A DNA stretch of 39,901 nt from positions 1-39,901 of the forward strand of contig JALGUJ010000082.1 of NCBI GenBank assembly GCA_029820945.1, given 5' to 3'. Within the stretch, counting starts at the first letter, position 1. The number at the start of each line of letters is the position of its first letter. Shown one piece after another: positions 15,552-24,261 of this stretch. The DNA comes from Candidatus Zipacnadia bacterium (GTDB lineage Bacteria > Armatimonadota > Zipacnadia > Zipacnadales > UBA5352). The position numbers were made by a program, and so were the translations under genes. The notes below the pieces were generated by a model that had not been told where the DNA came from, did no database searches, and worked only from the letters and a program-made list of their open reading frames with translations.

Positions 15552-18500
15552 ATGCCAGGCGCCATGCGTCTGATCACGCTGATCTGTGCCATCGCAGCGT
15601 CCGTCTACCCATCTCTGCCCGCCCTCGGGGAGCAGATCCTCGCCAATGGCGGCTTTGAGGCCGTCGAGGCGGAACGCGCCGCCGACTGGAGTGCGAAGGG
15701 CCCCGTCGCTGTCACGCAGCCCGGCCGCGACAGTGAGACCGCGCTGACGCTCAGCTCCGGCGGCCGCATCCTCCAGTGCTTCGAGCTCGGCCCCGATCTG
15801 CTCTATCACGGGAGCGTCTGGGCGCGTGGCGAGGGCGACCTGCGGCTGCTGTTCTATGAGTATACCGAGGGGCCGGGCCAGGGCTACATCTCGGCCTCTC
15901 ACAGCGGCGCCATCGCCGTGGACGAGGACTGGCGGCAGTACCATCTGTACTACTCAAAGGGCCCCAATGAGGCGCACATCCAGGGGCTTTGCCTCGCCAT
16001 CTCCGCGGGGGGCGACGGCGCGCAGATCACCATCGACGACGCCTCGCTCGACAGGTCCCCGCTCCCCGATCCACCGCCCAACCTGCTGCCCGACCGACTC
16101 GCTGACGCCGACGGCGACGGCCTGCCCGACGGCTGGCACGGCGAGGCCGGGCGCTTGAGCCTGGAGGAGGTCGGAGACGGTATCACCGCCGTCCGCTGCG
16201 ATGCCACGCTCTTCAGCGATGCCTACCTGCCGCCGGCCGACTTTCACCACTGGTGGAGCTGGCCGCGCTGGGGCGAGCAGCACGGCTCAGGCTGGCCGGC
16301 GCTCCCCAGGCCGCTGGGGGGCGCCTACACGGTGCTCCTCGCGAGCGAGCCGGTGCCGGTGGAGCCGGGCCGACGCTACGACGTGGGGTTGCTGTTGCGC
16401 CATCTCGAGGTCTTCGGTGAGTTCGTGGGCGTTCGATGGTTCGACGAGGCGATGGAGACGTCGGAGTTCTCCGAGCGCATCGGCTACTCCTTCCAGGCCG
16501 GCTACACCTCCGACTGGCAGCGTTACGTGGGACGCGTGACCTCGCCACCGGATGCACGCCACGCCTCGGTGGTGGTGGGCTGCAAGCTCTCCAGCGGCAC
16601 ACTGTGGGTGGCCCAGCCGTCGCTGTCGCCGGGCGTAGGCGCGCCACGCCGCCATGAGCCGCGGTTCGAGCGCGGGCCGGCGCCCCTCAGCCAGGGCGTG
16701 CCGGAGGTCGAGGAAGGCGGGCCGACGGTCATTCGAGCGCCGAAGTACGAGCCGGGCGTCTACGAGCGGGACGGCGCGATCATCGTCGCACTCGACAACG
16801 GCGTGAACGTGCACATGCTGCTTCACGGAGAGGAGCTGCGGGGGATCGGCGAGGTGAGCTGCGGCGGCTTGCTGCTGCGCAGCCCCAAGGCTCCACCACT
16901 GGCGCCGGTGGTGCAGACCGACCCCCAGCGCGAGCACCTCGCATGCATCTACGACGGCTGGGAGGAGCGCGACGGCGCGATCGTGATCCGTTCCACGCTG
17001 CATACCGCGGACGGGGGCTCGGACTCGCTGGAGTGGATCCTGGCCCCGACATCGCGCGTGCTGGCCGGGCGCCAATACGAGGGCCTGCGCTACGGCTATC
17101 GGGTCCACAGCGAGGCGCCGGTGCTGCGCATCATGGACCGCGCCACCTGGACGCTCGGCGGCGATCCCATGGGCCTGCGGGTCGGACGGCGGCTATACCC
17201 GCTTAGCCCATCATCCACATACTGCCTGCAGGCCGCGTATCGCTACGCGGCGGGCAGCTCCTTCGACTACCAGACCGGCGCGCCGGGCACCCTGGTCAGC
17301 TTCCTCGACGACTACCACACCGCCCTGCTGATGCGCGCGGCGACGCCTGAGTTCGTGATCCTGCAGGACACGTTCCTCTTCCCCGAGGCGATCGAGGCCG
17401 AGACCACGATGAAGAACGTCCTCTTCTGCTCCGAGCCGGGCGGCGCCGACGACTGGGCGCGCATCCGTGACGAGCTCTACGCCGACTGCCGCCGGCGCTT
17501 CGACGCACCGCCGGAGGTTCCGCTGGAGCCGGCCGCCATGATCATCGGGTGGGGCAGATTCCGCGGCATCGGCGACCTGCACATCGGCGAGCTGCCCGAC
17601 GGCCCGGAGCGCCGCGCGGTCTACTACAGATGGGTCGCCGACGAGGTGGTACCACGGATCGCCGATCTGGGGTTCAAGCGCCTGATGATCGTGCTGGGGA
17701 TGTCGCCCTGGGACTGGCCGAATGACGACCTGACCTCGATTCGCGACGAGTATGCCGAGCCATTCCGCTACCTGTGCGACGCGGCCCACCGGCGTGGGGT
17801 GGCGATCATCACCTGGTACGCCACCGCGCGTGGCAAGGACGGCGCGGCGCTGTGGGAGGAGCATCCGGAGTTCATCATCGAGGCCCCCGGCGGCGGGAAG
17901 GCCCGCGCCTACTACTCGCCCAAGGCGTGGCCCGCCTACCTGCCCGGAGGCTTCGACGACTACAGCCTCCAGGGACTGGCCGACGCCCGGGAGCGAACGG
18001 GCGTTGACGGCCTGTGGATGGACTCGTACTCCAACGCCACCCACCTGCTCACCACGGCCGACTTCAGCGACTGCGTGCACCAGGCCGACGCCCTGCTGCC
18101 CTGGCACGCGCGCATCGAGGCCCTGGGCTACTTCACCTGCTGCGAGGGCCACCCACACTGCCTCGGCACGCCGGCGAGCGGCTGGCGCCCGCCCGAGGAT
18201 TGGTCACGCTTCCGGCCGGAGGTCTACTACAAGACCGCGCCCTACCTGCAACAGCCCTACGGCGAGGTGCCGTCGGAGACCGCGCGCTTCCTGGCCGATG
18301 AGCGGATGTTCCACTACTACCGCATGCTGGCCAACCGCTGCTGTCCGATCCTGGACATGGGCCACTTCGGCGACGACGCGGCGGCGATGGCGCGTATCGC
18401 GGCGGCGAATCGTGACTTCAACGCGGTGTCGGACCTGATGCAGCGGCGGCGACTGCTGGGGGATGCCGGCGTCGAGTGGCTGTCGCTGGAGGGCCGGGCG

Positions 18501-18638
18501 GTGTTCGCCTTCGAGCCCACCGAGCTGCCCGTGGCCCCCGGCGTGGCCGTCACGGACGTAACCGCAGGCAAGCCGATCCAGGTTCCGGCCGATGGCAGGC
18601 TGGCGGTCGAACGCTATCACACCTACCGCATCGAGTAG
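15552..18638 (+). CDS. Large secreted glycosidase-like protein (GH36/GH31-like barrel)
   Basis: 1028 residues. The ATG at 15552 was chosen because CGGAGGG lies 8 nt upstream and it starts a signal peptide (MRLITLICAIAASVYPSLPALG within residues 5-26). Then: a carbohydrate-binding-like module (ILANGGFEAVEAERAADW..., ~27-175), a second one (~185-370, with DADGDGLPDGW), a long beta-sandwich (~400-650) and a TIM barrel (~660-940). In the barrel, RLMIVLGMSPWDWPND, GVAIITWYAT and especially GVDGLWMDSYSN (D824) resemble the nucleophile strand of alpha-galactosidase-like GH36/GH31 enzymes. A beta C-terminal domain ends the protein. Likely an exo-acting glycosidase on a polysaccharide; family and linkage not resolvable. 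Confidence 0.8.
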   Translation: MPGAMRLITLICAIAASVYPSLPALGEQILANGGFEAVEAERAADWSAKGPVAVTQPGRDSETALTLSSGGRILQCFELGPDLLYHGSVWARGEGDLRLLFYEYTEGPGQGYISASHSGAIAVDEDWRQYHLYYSKGPNEAHIQGLCLAISAGGDGAQITIDDASLDRSPLPDPPPNLLPDRLADADGDGLPDGWHGEAGRLSLEEVGDGITAVRCDATLFSDAYLPPADFHHWWSWPRWGEQHGSGWPALPRPLGGAYTVLLASEPVPVEPGRRYDVGLLLRHLEVFGEFVGVRWFDEAMETSEFSERIGYSFQAGYTSDWQRYVGRVTSPPDARHASVVVGCKLSSGTLWVAQPSLSPGVGAPRRHEPRFERGPAPLSQGVPEVEEGGPTVIRAPKYEPGVYERDGAIIVALDNGVNVHMLLHGEELRGIGEVSCGGLLLRSPKAPPLAPVVQTDPQREHLACIYDGWEERDGAIVIRSTLHTADGGSDSLEWILAPTSRVLAGRQYEGLRYGYRVHSEAPVLRIMDRATWTLGGDPMGLRVGRRLYPLSPSSTYCLQAAYRYAAGSSFDYQTGAPGTLVSFLDDYHTALLMRAATPEFVILQDTFLFPEAIEAETTMKNVLFCSEPGGADDWARIRDELYADCRRRFDAPPEVPLEPAAMIIGWGRFRGIGDLHIGELPDGPERRAVYYRWVADEVVPRIADLGFKRLMIVLGMSPWDWPNDDLTSIRDEYAEPFRYLCDAAHRRGVAIITWYATARGKDGAALWEEHPEFIIEAPGGGKARAYYSPKAWPAYLPGGFDDYSLQGLADARERTGVDGLWMDSYSNATHLLTTADFSDCVHQADALLPWHARIEALGYFTCCEGHPHCLGTPASGWRPPEDWSRFRPEVYYKTAPYLQQPYGEVPSETARFLADERMFHYYRMLANRCCPILDMGHFGDDAAAMARIAAANRDFNAVSDLMQRRRLLGDAGVEWLSLEGRAVFAFEPTELPVAPGVAVTDVTAGKPIQVPADGRLAVERYHTYRIE

Positions 18639-18665
18639 GCGCCGCCGGGGGCCGACACCCGGCGC
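18639..18665. terminator. GC-rich inverted repeat between convergent genes
   Basis: GCGCCG (18639-18644) and CGGCGC (18660-18665) bracket a G/C-rich loop in the 35-bp gap between convergent stops. No T-tract, so a transcription end here is only suggested by position. Confidence 0.3.
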
Positions 18666-18673
18666 TCCGCGCG

Positions 18674-20464
18674 CTACGCGTCGGCAGCGGGCGTGCTGTC
18701 GCCCGCTCGCTCGCCCCGATCGCCGCTGGTGATCACCCGATGGTAAACGCTCTTCCAGTACTGCGAGACCATCCGCTGGGTGTTGAAGAACGAGCCGTTG
18801 AAGGCGATGCAGTAGCGGCGCACACGCGCGAACTCCAGCGGCTGGTCGTAGTACAACGGCATGATGGTGCCCTCGAGCTTGTCATAGAGGTCCGCCCTCT
18901 CCCCTGAGGGCTCGGATGTCTCATCGCGGTCGCCGATGGCCCAGCCGGTGATGCCCTCGATGTGCCCCTCCAGCCACCAGCCGTCGAGCACGCTGAGGCT
19001 GGGCACGCCGTTGAAGGCGGCCTTCATGCCGCTGGTGCCCGATGCCTCATGGGGCTTGAGCGGGGTGTTGAGCCACACGTCCACGCCTGAGACCAGGTAC
19101 CCTGCCAGGTCGATGTCGTAGTCCTCGAGGTAGACTACAGGGACATGTCCGCGCAGCTCGCGCGCGGCGGCGAAGACCCTGCGGATCATCTGCTTGCCGC
19201 CCTCATCGCGCGGGTGCGCCTTGCCCGCGTAGAGGATCTGCAGCGGCCCGGCCTCGCGCGCTATCCGCTTGAGACGCTCGATGTCGGCGAAGAGTAGATC
19301 GGCGCGCTTGTACTCGGTCGCACGCCGCGCGAAGCCGAGGGTGAAGACGCTCGGGTCGAGCTGCTGGCCGCTGCGGCGCCCAACCTCATCCAGGAGCGCC
19401 TGCTTGGCGCTCGCGTGCGCCTGCTGGACCTCCTCCAGGGGGATGCCCAGCGCGTAGCGCAGGTACTGGTTGTCCTGCCGCCAGACGGGTATGTGCCGGT
19501 CGAACAGCTCGGCGAAGGCGTCTGAGGCCCACATCGCCAGGTCGGCGCCGTTGGTGATCGAGTCCACGGGGTACTCCGGGAACATATCGGCGGAGATCTC
19601 CCCGTGGCGGAGCGCGACGCCGTTGACGTGGCAGGAAAAGCGCAGCGCGAGGTACGTCATGTTGAGCGTCGAGTCCTGGCAGCAGCCGATGGCACGGAGC
19701 GTCTGTGCACGCCGCGCACCCAGCACGCGGGTGACGAGGTTCCAGTCGAACTTATCGTGGCCCGCCGGCACAGGAGTGTGCGTGGTGAAGACGCAGCGCC
19801 TGCGCACGGCCCCAATGTCCTCGTCGGTGATCTGGTCGGGGGGCGCGGCGCCGACCGCCCGTTCCAGCAGGCCCAGGGCCAGCAGCGCGGAGTGCCCCTC
19901 GTTCATGTGGTAGATGAGATGCCCGTCCAGCCCGAGAGCGTGCAGCAGCTCAACCCCGCCCAGGCCCAGCAGGGCCTCCTGACAGAGCCGATAGCGGCGG
20001 TCGCCACCGTAGAGGTCGTTGGTCAGGGCGCGGTCCCAGGGATCATTCTCCGGCAGGTCGCTGTCGAGGAAGAGGACGTTGACGTGGTGGCCGAAGACAC
20101 CCTCGATCGGGTAGCGCCACGCCCGCACCTGCACCTCGCGGCCCTCGATCTGGACCGACGCCTGCCACGGCACCGGCTGCAGGATCTGCTCGGGGCTCCA
20201 GCGCACCGGTGTCTGGGTCTGGTTACCCTCCGCGTCAAGATGCTGCTGGAAGTACCCGTTGCGGTAGAGCAGCGTGACCGCGATCATGGGCATCCCCATG
20301 TCGGCGGCGGCGCGCACCGTGTCGCCGGCCAGGACGCCCAGGCCGCCGGCATAGGTGGGGATGTCGGCGGCCAGGCCGATCTCCATGGAGAAGTAGGCGA
20401 TGGCCTCCTGGTCGCCGAGCCTGCGCGCGTGCGTATCGCCGAAGCTGAACGGTATTCGGCTCAT
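18674..20464 (-). CDS. glgP: Alpha-glucan phosphorylase (GT35)
   Basis: 596 residues. The ATG at 20464 has GAGGAGG 5 nt upstream. It phosphorolyses alpha-1,4-glucan to glucose-1-phosphate using pyridoxal phosphate. Evidence: IAYFSMEIGLAADIPTYAGGLGVLAGD at the start, HMNEGHSALL, FTTHTPVPAGHDKF, NGVALRHGEI, GFARRATEYKRADLL, ILYAGKAHPRDEGGK, and the PLP-lysine motif EASGTSGMKAAFNG with K481. This is the shorter type (TIGR02094-like), lacking the ~100-residue DUF3417 N-terminal domain of many relatives. The segment normally reading TNG-V-H..TW reads TNGADLAMW. It lies 72 nt after the URO-D-like gene on the same strand and probably shares its promoter. Confidence 0.93.
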   Translation of the reverse strand: MSRIPFSFGDTHARRLGDQEAIAYFSMEIGLAADIPTYAGGLGVLAGDTVRAAADMGMPMIAVTLLYRNGYFQQHLDAEGNQTQTPVRWSPEQILQPVPWQASVQIEGREVQVRAWRYPIEGVFGHHVNVLFLDSDLPENDPWDRALTNDLYGGDRRYRLCQEALLGLGGVELLHALGLDGHLIYHMNEGHSALLALGLLERAVGAAPPDQITDEDIGAVRRRCVFTTHTPVPAGHDKFDWNLVTRVLGARRAQTLRAIGCCQDSTLNMTYLALRFSCHVNGVALRHGEISADMFPEYPVDSITNGADLAMWASDAFAELFDRHIPVWRQDNQYLRYALGIPLEEVQQAHASAKQALLDEVGRRSGQQLDPSVFTLGFARRATEYKRADLLFADIERLKRIAREAGPLQILYAGKAHPRDEGGKQMIRRVFAAARELRGHVPVVYLEDYDIDLAGYLVSGVDVWLNTPLKPHEASGTSGMKAAFNGVPSLSVLDGWWLEGHIEGITGWAIGDRDETSEPSGERADLYDKLEGTIMPLYYDQPLEFARVRRYCIAFNGSFFNTQRMVSQYWKSVYHRVITSGDRGERAGDSTPAADA

Positions 20465-20536
20465 GGTTGCCTCCTCAAGTACGGGTGTGCGCGGGCCACG
20501 GTGCAGGCCTGGGCGGCCTGCCTCGCTATGGCGAGA

Positions 20537-21691
20537 TCAGTACCAGCCGAACTCGTCCAGCGCCTCGACCATGGCGAGAACGTTCTCGGCCGGGACGTCG
20601 GCCTGGATGTTGTGCACCGGGTTGAGGATGTAGCCACCGCCGGGCGCGAGGTCATCGATGCGCCGGCGGACCTCGTCCTTGACGTCCTGTGGCGATCCAT
20701 TGGGGAGCACGTGCTGGGTGTCGATGGCGCCCCAGAAGATGAGTCTGTCTCCGAACTGCTGCTTCAGCGCAGCCGTGTCGCCCATCCCGGCGGCGTTCAC
20801 CTGCACCGGGTTGAGGATGTCGATCCCGGTCTCGACCACCTGGGGAAGCAGATCGACCACCGAGCCGCAACTGTGAAAGAAGAGCTTCGCCTGGGGAGCC
20901 CCCCGCTTGATCTCCTCATGGTACTCGACGTAGAGGGGCTCAAGCAGCTCCTGGAACCACTCCTTGCGGATCATCGGGCCGTCCTGCAGCCCCAGGTCAT
21001 CGCCGATGTAGAAGATATCGACGTAGGGGCCGACGCGCTCGAGCACGGTGCGCGCATAGGCGATCTTGATCCGCACGATGTGCTCCAGGATGGCCTCGGT
21101 CACCGGCCTGTTGACGAGCAGGTTCATGTAGCCCTGATCGTAGCCCTGCACCCACAGGAGCAGCTCCAGCATGCCGGCGCCGTAGCCGCCCACAATCACC
21201 GGGTAGTCGCCCGAGGCCTTGATCTCGCGGCAGGCCTGCTCGATCGCGTCCAGGTCCAACTCCGCGACCGGGTCGGGCCAGGGATGGGCGTCCACCTCCT
21301 CGACCGTGTCGGCCCCGGCCAGTGGGTGGGCGCACATGTCGTAGTAGAGCCCACCATCCTTGGGCATGCGGCGCTTGATGCCCCACTCGCAGGTGTAGTA
21401 GAGGTAGCTCTGGTCCTCCTCCACGTTCTGGATGCTGCGGCCGGGGAGCTTCGTGTAGGTGCTGCGTGTGTCAACGCCGAGCACCCGCAGCACCTCCTCG
21501 TGCGGCATGGCGAGCTGCTGCAGCGGATCGAACAGCGGCTTGGGCTCAAGGTCGGTCATCCCCAGCGCCTCGAGCAGATTGTCGTAGGCGATGCGATGGA
21601 TGCCCGTCACGAAGGTGGTGCCCAGGTCGAATGGCACCCTATCGGGCTCCTGATGGTTGAGTGCGGCCAATACGCGTTCGCGCGGGGTCAT
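20537..21691 (-). CDS. URO-D/MtaA-superfamily protein
   Basis: 384 residues from the ATG at 21691 (GGAGGGACAG just upstream). The opening MTPRERVLAALNHQEPDRVPFDLG is typical of the uroporphyrinogen-decarboxylase superfamily, as are YIGDDLGLQDGPMIRKEWF and RLIFWGAIDTQHVLPNGSPQDVKDEVRRRI. It carries LFFHSCGSV (H273, C275), the H-x-C pair that binds zinc in the corrinoid-to-thiol methyltransferases MtaA and MtbA. The third zinc Cys expected in a PGCG motif reads PGGG, so zinc chemistry may differ. True uroporphyrinogen decarboxylases lack this H-x-C pattern, and no other haem genes are nearby. Best read as a MtaA-like methyltransferase or relative, possibly linked to the MttB-like protein at 8428. 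Confidence 0.83.
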   Translation of the reverse strand: MTPRERVLAALNHQEPDRVPFDLGTTFVTGIHRIAYDNLLEALGMTDLEPKPLFDPLQQLAMPHEEVLRVLGVDTRSTYTKLPGRSIQNVEEDQSYLYYTCEWGIKRRMPKDGGLYYDMCAHPLAGADTVEEVDAHPWPDPVAELDLDAIEQACREIKASGDYPVIVGGYGAGMLELLLWVQGYDQGYMNLLVNRPVTEAILEHIVRIKIAYARTVLERVGPYVDIFYIGDDLGLQDGPMIRKEWFQELLEPLYVEYHEEIKRGAPQAKLFFHSCGSVVDLLPQVVETGIDILNPVQVNAAGMGDTAALKQQFGDRLIFWGAIDTQHVLPNGSPQDVKDEVRRRIDDLAPGGGYILNPVHNIQADVPAENVLAMVEALDEFGWY

Positions 21692-21727
21692 CTGTCCCTC
21701 CGTCCTGCAGCATGGTGTCACCACTTG

Positions 21728-21757
21728 ATTGTACGCGCGCCGGGAGGGACGGGTCAA
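21728..21757 (-). promoter_or_regulatory. Sigma70-type promoter for the URO-D-like gene
   Basis: Minus strand: -35 TTGACC (21757-21752), 18-nt spacer, -10 TACAAT (21733-21728). It points at the ATG at 21691, giving a leader of about 30 nt. Its -35 is only 7 bp from the -35 of the opposing EamA promoter. Confidence 0.7.
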
Positions 21758-21764
21758 GCGCGCG

Positions 21765-21794
21765 TTGACTCCCGGCCGGGGCGCGCCGTATAAT
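21765..21794 (+). promoter_or_regulatory. Sigma70-type promoter of the EamA-phosphoesterase-RibB-LarA operon
   Basis: -35 TTGACT (21765-21770), 18-nt spacer, -10 TATAAT (21789-21794), a perfect -10 hexamer. Transcription would begin near 21801, about 36 nt before the ATG at 21837. Confidence 0.8.
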
Positions 21795-21836
21795 CAGCGT
21801 TCGCCAGCGAGCAACGAGCGGACGGGCCAGAGAGTG

Positions 21837-22847
21837 ATGGACGTGTCGGCGAGATCACCGGCCGAGACGGCAAGCGAGGCCGAGGCGCCCCCGGGGGCGC
21901 CCTCGCCCTGGGCCTACGCCCTGCTGGCGACGGTGCCACTCAACTGGGGCTTCAACTTCATCTCGCTGAAGGTGCTCAAGCAGGACTTCAGCGTGATCGG
22001 TCTGCTGTCGGCTCGCTACGTCCTGATGGTGATAGCGCTGTTCGTGACGCTATGGGCGTTTGAGCGCGAGGTAGCCATCCGCCGCGAGCACCTGCGCTAC
22101 TTCATCGGCTTCGCCTTCGTCACCGTTTTCATCTACCAGATGTGCTTCGCGGCCGGGGTCTTCTACACGCTCGCCGCCGAATCAGCGCTGCTGATCTCCA
22201 CCGCGCCCATCTGGGCGGCGATCATGAACCACTTCCTGGGCTGGGAGCGGCTGAGCCGGCGGCAGGCCGTGGGCACGCTGCTGGGGTTCGGCGGCACGGC
22301 CGGCGTTATCCTCGGCGGGCTGGGGGCCCGGAACGTGCCCGAGCATCACCTCTTCGGCCTGGCGATCATGGTGGTGGCGGGCATCCTCTGGGCCTGCTAC
22401 GCCGTCTTCTCGCGGCCGCTGCTGCGGCACTACTCGCCGCTGAAGGTGACCGCCTGGCTTCACCTCATCGGGGCCGTCGGCCTGATACCGCTGGGCGCGA
22501 AGCACGCGCTGGCCGTGGACTGGTTCAACCTCTCGTGGCTCACCTGGCTGTGCTACTTCCACTTCTCGCTTCTGGCGGGAGTGTATGGCTTTGTGGTATG
22601 GTACCGCGGTGTGGCGACGATCGGCTCCTCACGCACGGTGCTCTTCCAGTACTGCGTGCCGATCGTGGCGACGCTTCTGGCCTACCTGCTGCTGCACGAG
22701 GAACCGACGATCGTCCAGGTGGCGGGCATCGTGGTGACGCTGGCGGGCCTGAACCTGGCCGTGCCCGCCAGTGGAGGCCGCCGCACCGCCGACGACGGTG
22801 AGACCGGCGAAGAGTACGAGCCTGCGGCCGCCGGGTCAGGGGAGTGA
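21837..22847 (+). CDS. EamA/DMT-family transporter
   Basis: 336 residues from the ATG at 21837; an in-frame GTG directly precedes it, and no strong ribosome site is present. After ~25 mostly polar residues come ten hydrophobic segments in two EamA repeats, for example YALLATVPLNWGFNFISLKVL, FAFVTVFIYQMCFAAGVFYT, ALLISTAPIWAAIMNHFLGWE, then GLAIMVVAGILWACYAVF and YCVPIVATLLAYLLLHEEPT. The paired ISTAPIWAAI and QYCVPIVATLLAYLLLHEE segments are family hallmarks. EamA proteins usually export small metabolites or amino acids. It is the first gene of a tight four-gene operon, so it may export the product of the enzymes encoded downstream. Confidence 0.9.
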   Translation: MDVSARSPAETASEAEAPPGAPSPWAYALLATVPLNWGFNFISLKVLKQDFSVIGLLSARYVLMVIALFVTLWAFEREVAIRREHLRYFIGFAFVTVFIYQMCFAAGVFYTLAAESALLISTAPIWAAIMNHFLGWERLSRRQAVGTLLGFGGTAGVILGGLGARNVPEHHLFGLAIMVVAGILWACYAVFSRPLLRHYSPLKVTAWLHLIGAVGLIPLGAKHALAVDWFNLSWLTWLCYFHFSLLAGVYGFVVWYRGVATIGSSRTVLFQYCVPIVATLLAYLLLHEEPTIVQVAGIVVTLAGLNLAVPASGGRRTADDGETGEEYEPAAAGSGE

Positions 22848-22852
22848 GTGGG

Positions 22853-23617
22853 ATGAGGGCCCTGGTGTTCAGCGACGTGCACGGTGAGATGCAGAAGGTG
22901 CGGGAGCTGATGCGGCTGGCTCCCGAGCTTGACTGCGACTTCGGGCTGTTCTGCGGCGACATCGTGAGGGGCAGGGCGCGTGGGAGCGAGTTCATGGCGG
23001 CCAAGGAGCAAGGGCGGGAGCCGGACATGTGCGCTGAGGAGGTCCGGGTGGAGCGCGCCGAGGACTACGCGCTCTACGCCGAGTTCTACGGGACCCTGCG
23101 CCCCTCTCCCTTCCCTCTCTACGGCGTTCCGGGCAACATGGACGCGCCCGAAGGCCGCTACCTGACCTGCAGTCTGGCCGAGGAGGGCGGGGACTCGAGG
23201 CTCGAGGTCGTGCACCGCTCTCTCGCGCGATATGGCGACTGCATCATCTGTGGCCTGGGCGGCGAGATAACCCAGGTGAATCGCGAGGAGTTCTTCGTCC
23301 TGCAGTACCCGCGCTGGGAGGCGATGCACACCTTCCGGCTGTTCGACTTCGTCGCCGGCCGGCGTATCATGGTGCTGCATACCCCGCCCATCGGCGAGGT
23401 CGTTGACCGCGATGACGGCGGCCACAAGGGCTGTGAGGTGGTCAACGAGCTGATCCACACCTATCGGCCCATCCTGGCGGTCTGCGGTCACGCGCACGAC
23501 GCCGCCGGCTACGAGATGGTGGCGAACACACATGTGCTTAACCCCGGCGCGCTGAAGTCGGGCCACTACGCGGTCTTCGACCTCGAGACCGAAGAGGCGG
23601 AGCTTCGCGAGATCTGA
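22853..23617 (+). CDS. Metallophosphoesterase (YfcE/MJ0936-like)
   Basis: 254 residues. The ATG at 22853 begins 5 nt after the EamA stop, with GGGGAG 8 nt upstream. Calcineurin-like motifs in order: FSDVHG (D8, H10), FCGDIV, GVPGNMD (the usual GNHD/GNCD position), MVLHTPP with His, and CGHAHD with the last metal His pair, then the closing LNPGALKSGHYAVFDLE typical of YfcE-type small phosphodiesterases. Two divalent metals would drive hydrolysis of a phosphomonoester or phosphodiester in the cytoplasm. Tight spacing with the RibB-like and LarA-like genes suggests its substrate lies in the same pathway, possibly the sugar phosphate made by the RibB-like enzyme. Confidence 0.87.
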   Translation: MRALVFSDVHGEMQKVRELMRLAPELDCDFGLFCGDIVRGRARGSEFMAAKEQGREPDMCAEEVRVERAEDYALYAEFYGTLRPSPFPLYGVPGNMDAPEGRYLTCSLAEEGGDSRLEVVHRSLARYGDCIICGLGGEITQVNREEFFVLQYPRWEAMHTFRLFDFVAGRRIMVLHTPPIGEVVDRDDGGHKGCEVVNELIHTYRPILAVCGHAHDAAGYEMVANTHVLNPGALKSGHYAVFDLETEEAELREI

Positions 23618-23646
23618 GCACGTACGGTCATCGAGAAGGATGGGCA

Positions 23647-24243
23647 ATGGACACACTGGACGAGGCGATTGAGGCCCTCGCTCGCGGGGGCTTCGTGGCG
23701 CTTGAGGACCACCCCGAGCGTGAGAACGAAGCGGACATCCTGCTCGCCGGCGAGCACGCCACCGGCGAGCGCATCAGCTACCTGGCCACCCACGCGCGCG
23801 GGCTGATGACGGTTGCGGTCGCGGACGAGATACTCAGACGCCTGGAGATCGCGCTTCTGGAGCCCCGCTACAGCGCGCCCAACGCGCCGCGCATGGCCGA
23901 GCCGGTGGATGCGGTCGAGGGCATCACCACCGGGGCCTCCGCCTTCGACCGCGCGGTCACGGTGCGCCGGCTCGCCGACCCCCACGCGCGGCCGGAGGAC
24001 TTCTCACGGCCCGGCCACGTCTTCCCCCTGTGGTGCGCGCCGGGCGGGCTGGCCGAGCGTCGCGGCCATACCGAGGGCGCGGTCGCACTCGCTCGCCTCG
24101 CCGGCCTGCGGCCGGTCGTGGCCATCTTCGAACTGATGGCCGAGGACGGGCACATGGCTCGGGACGAGCAGGTGCGCGAGTTCGCCCGCAGGCACGGCAT
24201 GCCGCTGATCAGCGTGGAAGAGCTGGCACGGCACACAGTCTGA
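23647..24243 (+). CDS. RibB-like 3,4-dihydroxy-2-butanone-4-phosphate synthase
   Basis: 198 residues from the ATG at 23647. RibB converts ribulose-5-phosphate to L-3,4-dihydroxy-2-butanone-4-phosphate plus formate. Conserved parts: RENEAD (E. coli RENEGD, metal and substrate acids), EGITTGASAFDR, RPGHVFPL, RRGHTE and FELMAEDG with the catalytic Glu. Differences from E. coli RibB: the GIVCLCIT stretch with its conserved Cys reads GLMTVAVA, the Ser/Thr-rich TSAYGTGFT loop reads YSAPNAPRM, and CEL reads FEL. There is no GTP cyclohydrolase II domain and no riboflavin gene nearby, so this may be a specialised paralogue rather than the riboflavin enzyme. No FMN riboswitch is seen upstream. Gap to the next gene is 18 nt. 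Confidence 0.82.
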   Translation: MDTLDEAIEALARGGFVALEDHPERENEADILLAGEHATGERISYLATHARGLMTVAVADEILRRLEIALLEPRYSAPNAPRMAEPVDAVEGITTGASAFDRAVTVRRLADPHARPEDFSRPGHVFPLWCAPGGLAERRGHTEGAVALARLAGLRPVVAIFELMAEDGHMARDEQVREFARRHGMPLISVEELARHTV

Positions 24244-24261
24244 GGACCGGAGGCGACGGCG

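Noticed and set aside
20537..21691. True uroporphyrinogen decarboxylase (hemE)
   Set aside because: It carries the HSCG zinc pair of MtaA/MtbA-type methyltransferases and has no haem genes nearby.
19604..21793. 729-residue plus-strand open frame opposite glgP and the URO-D-like gene
   Set aside because: Antisense to two unmistakable genes; no recognisable domain.
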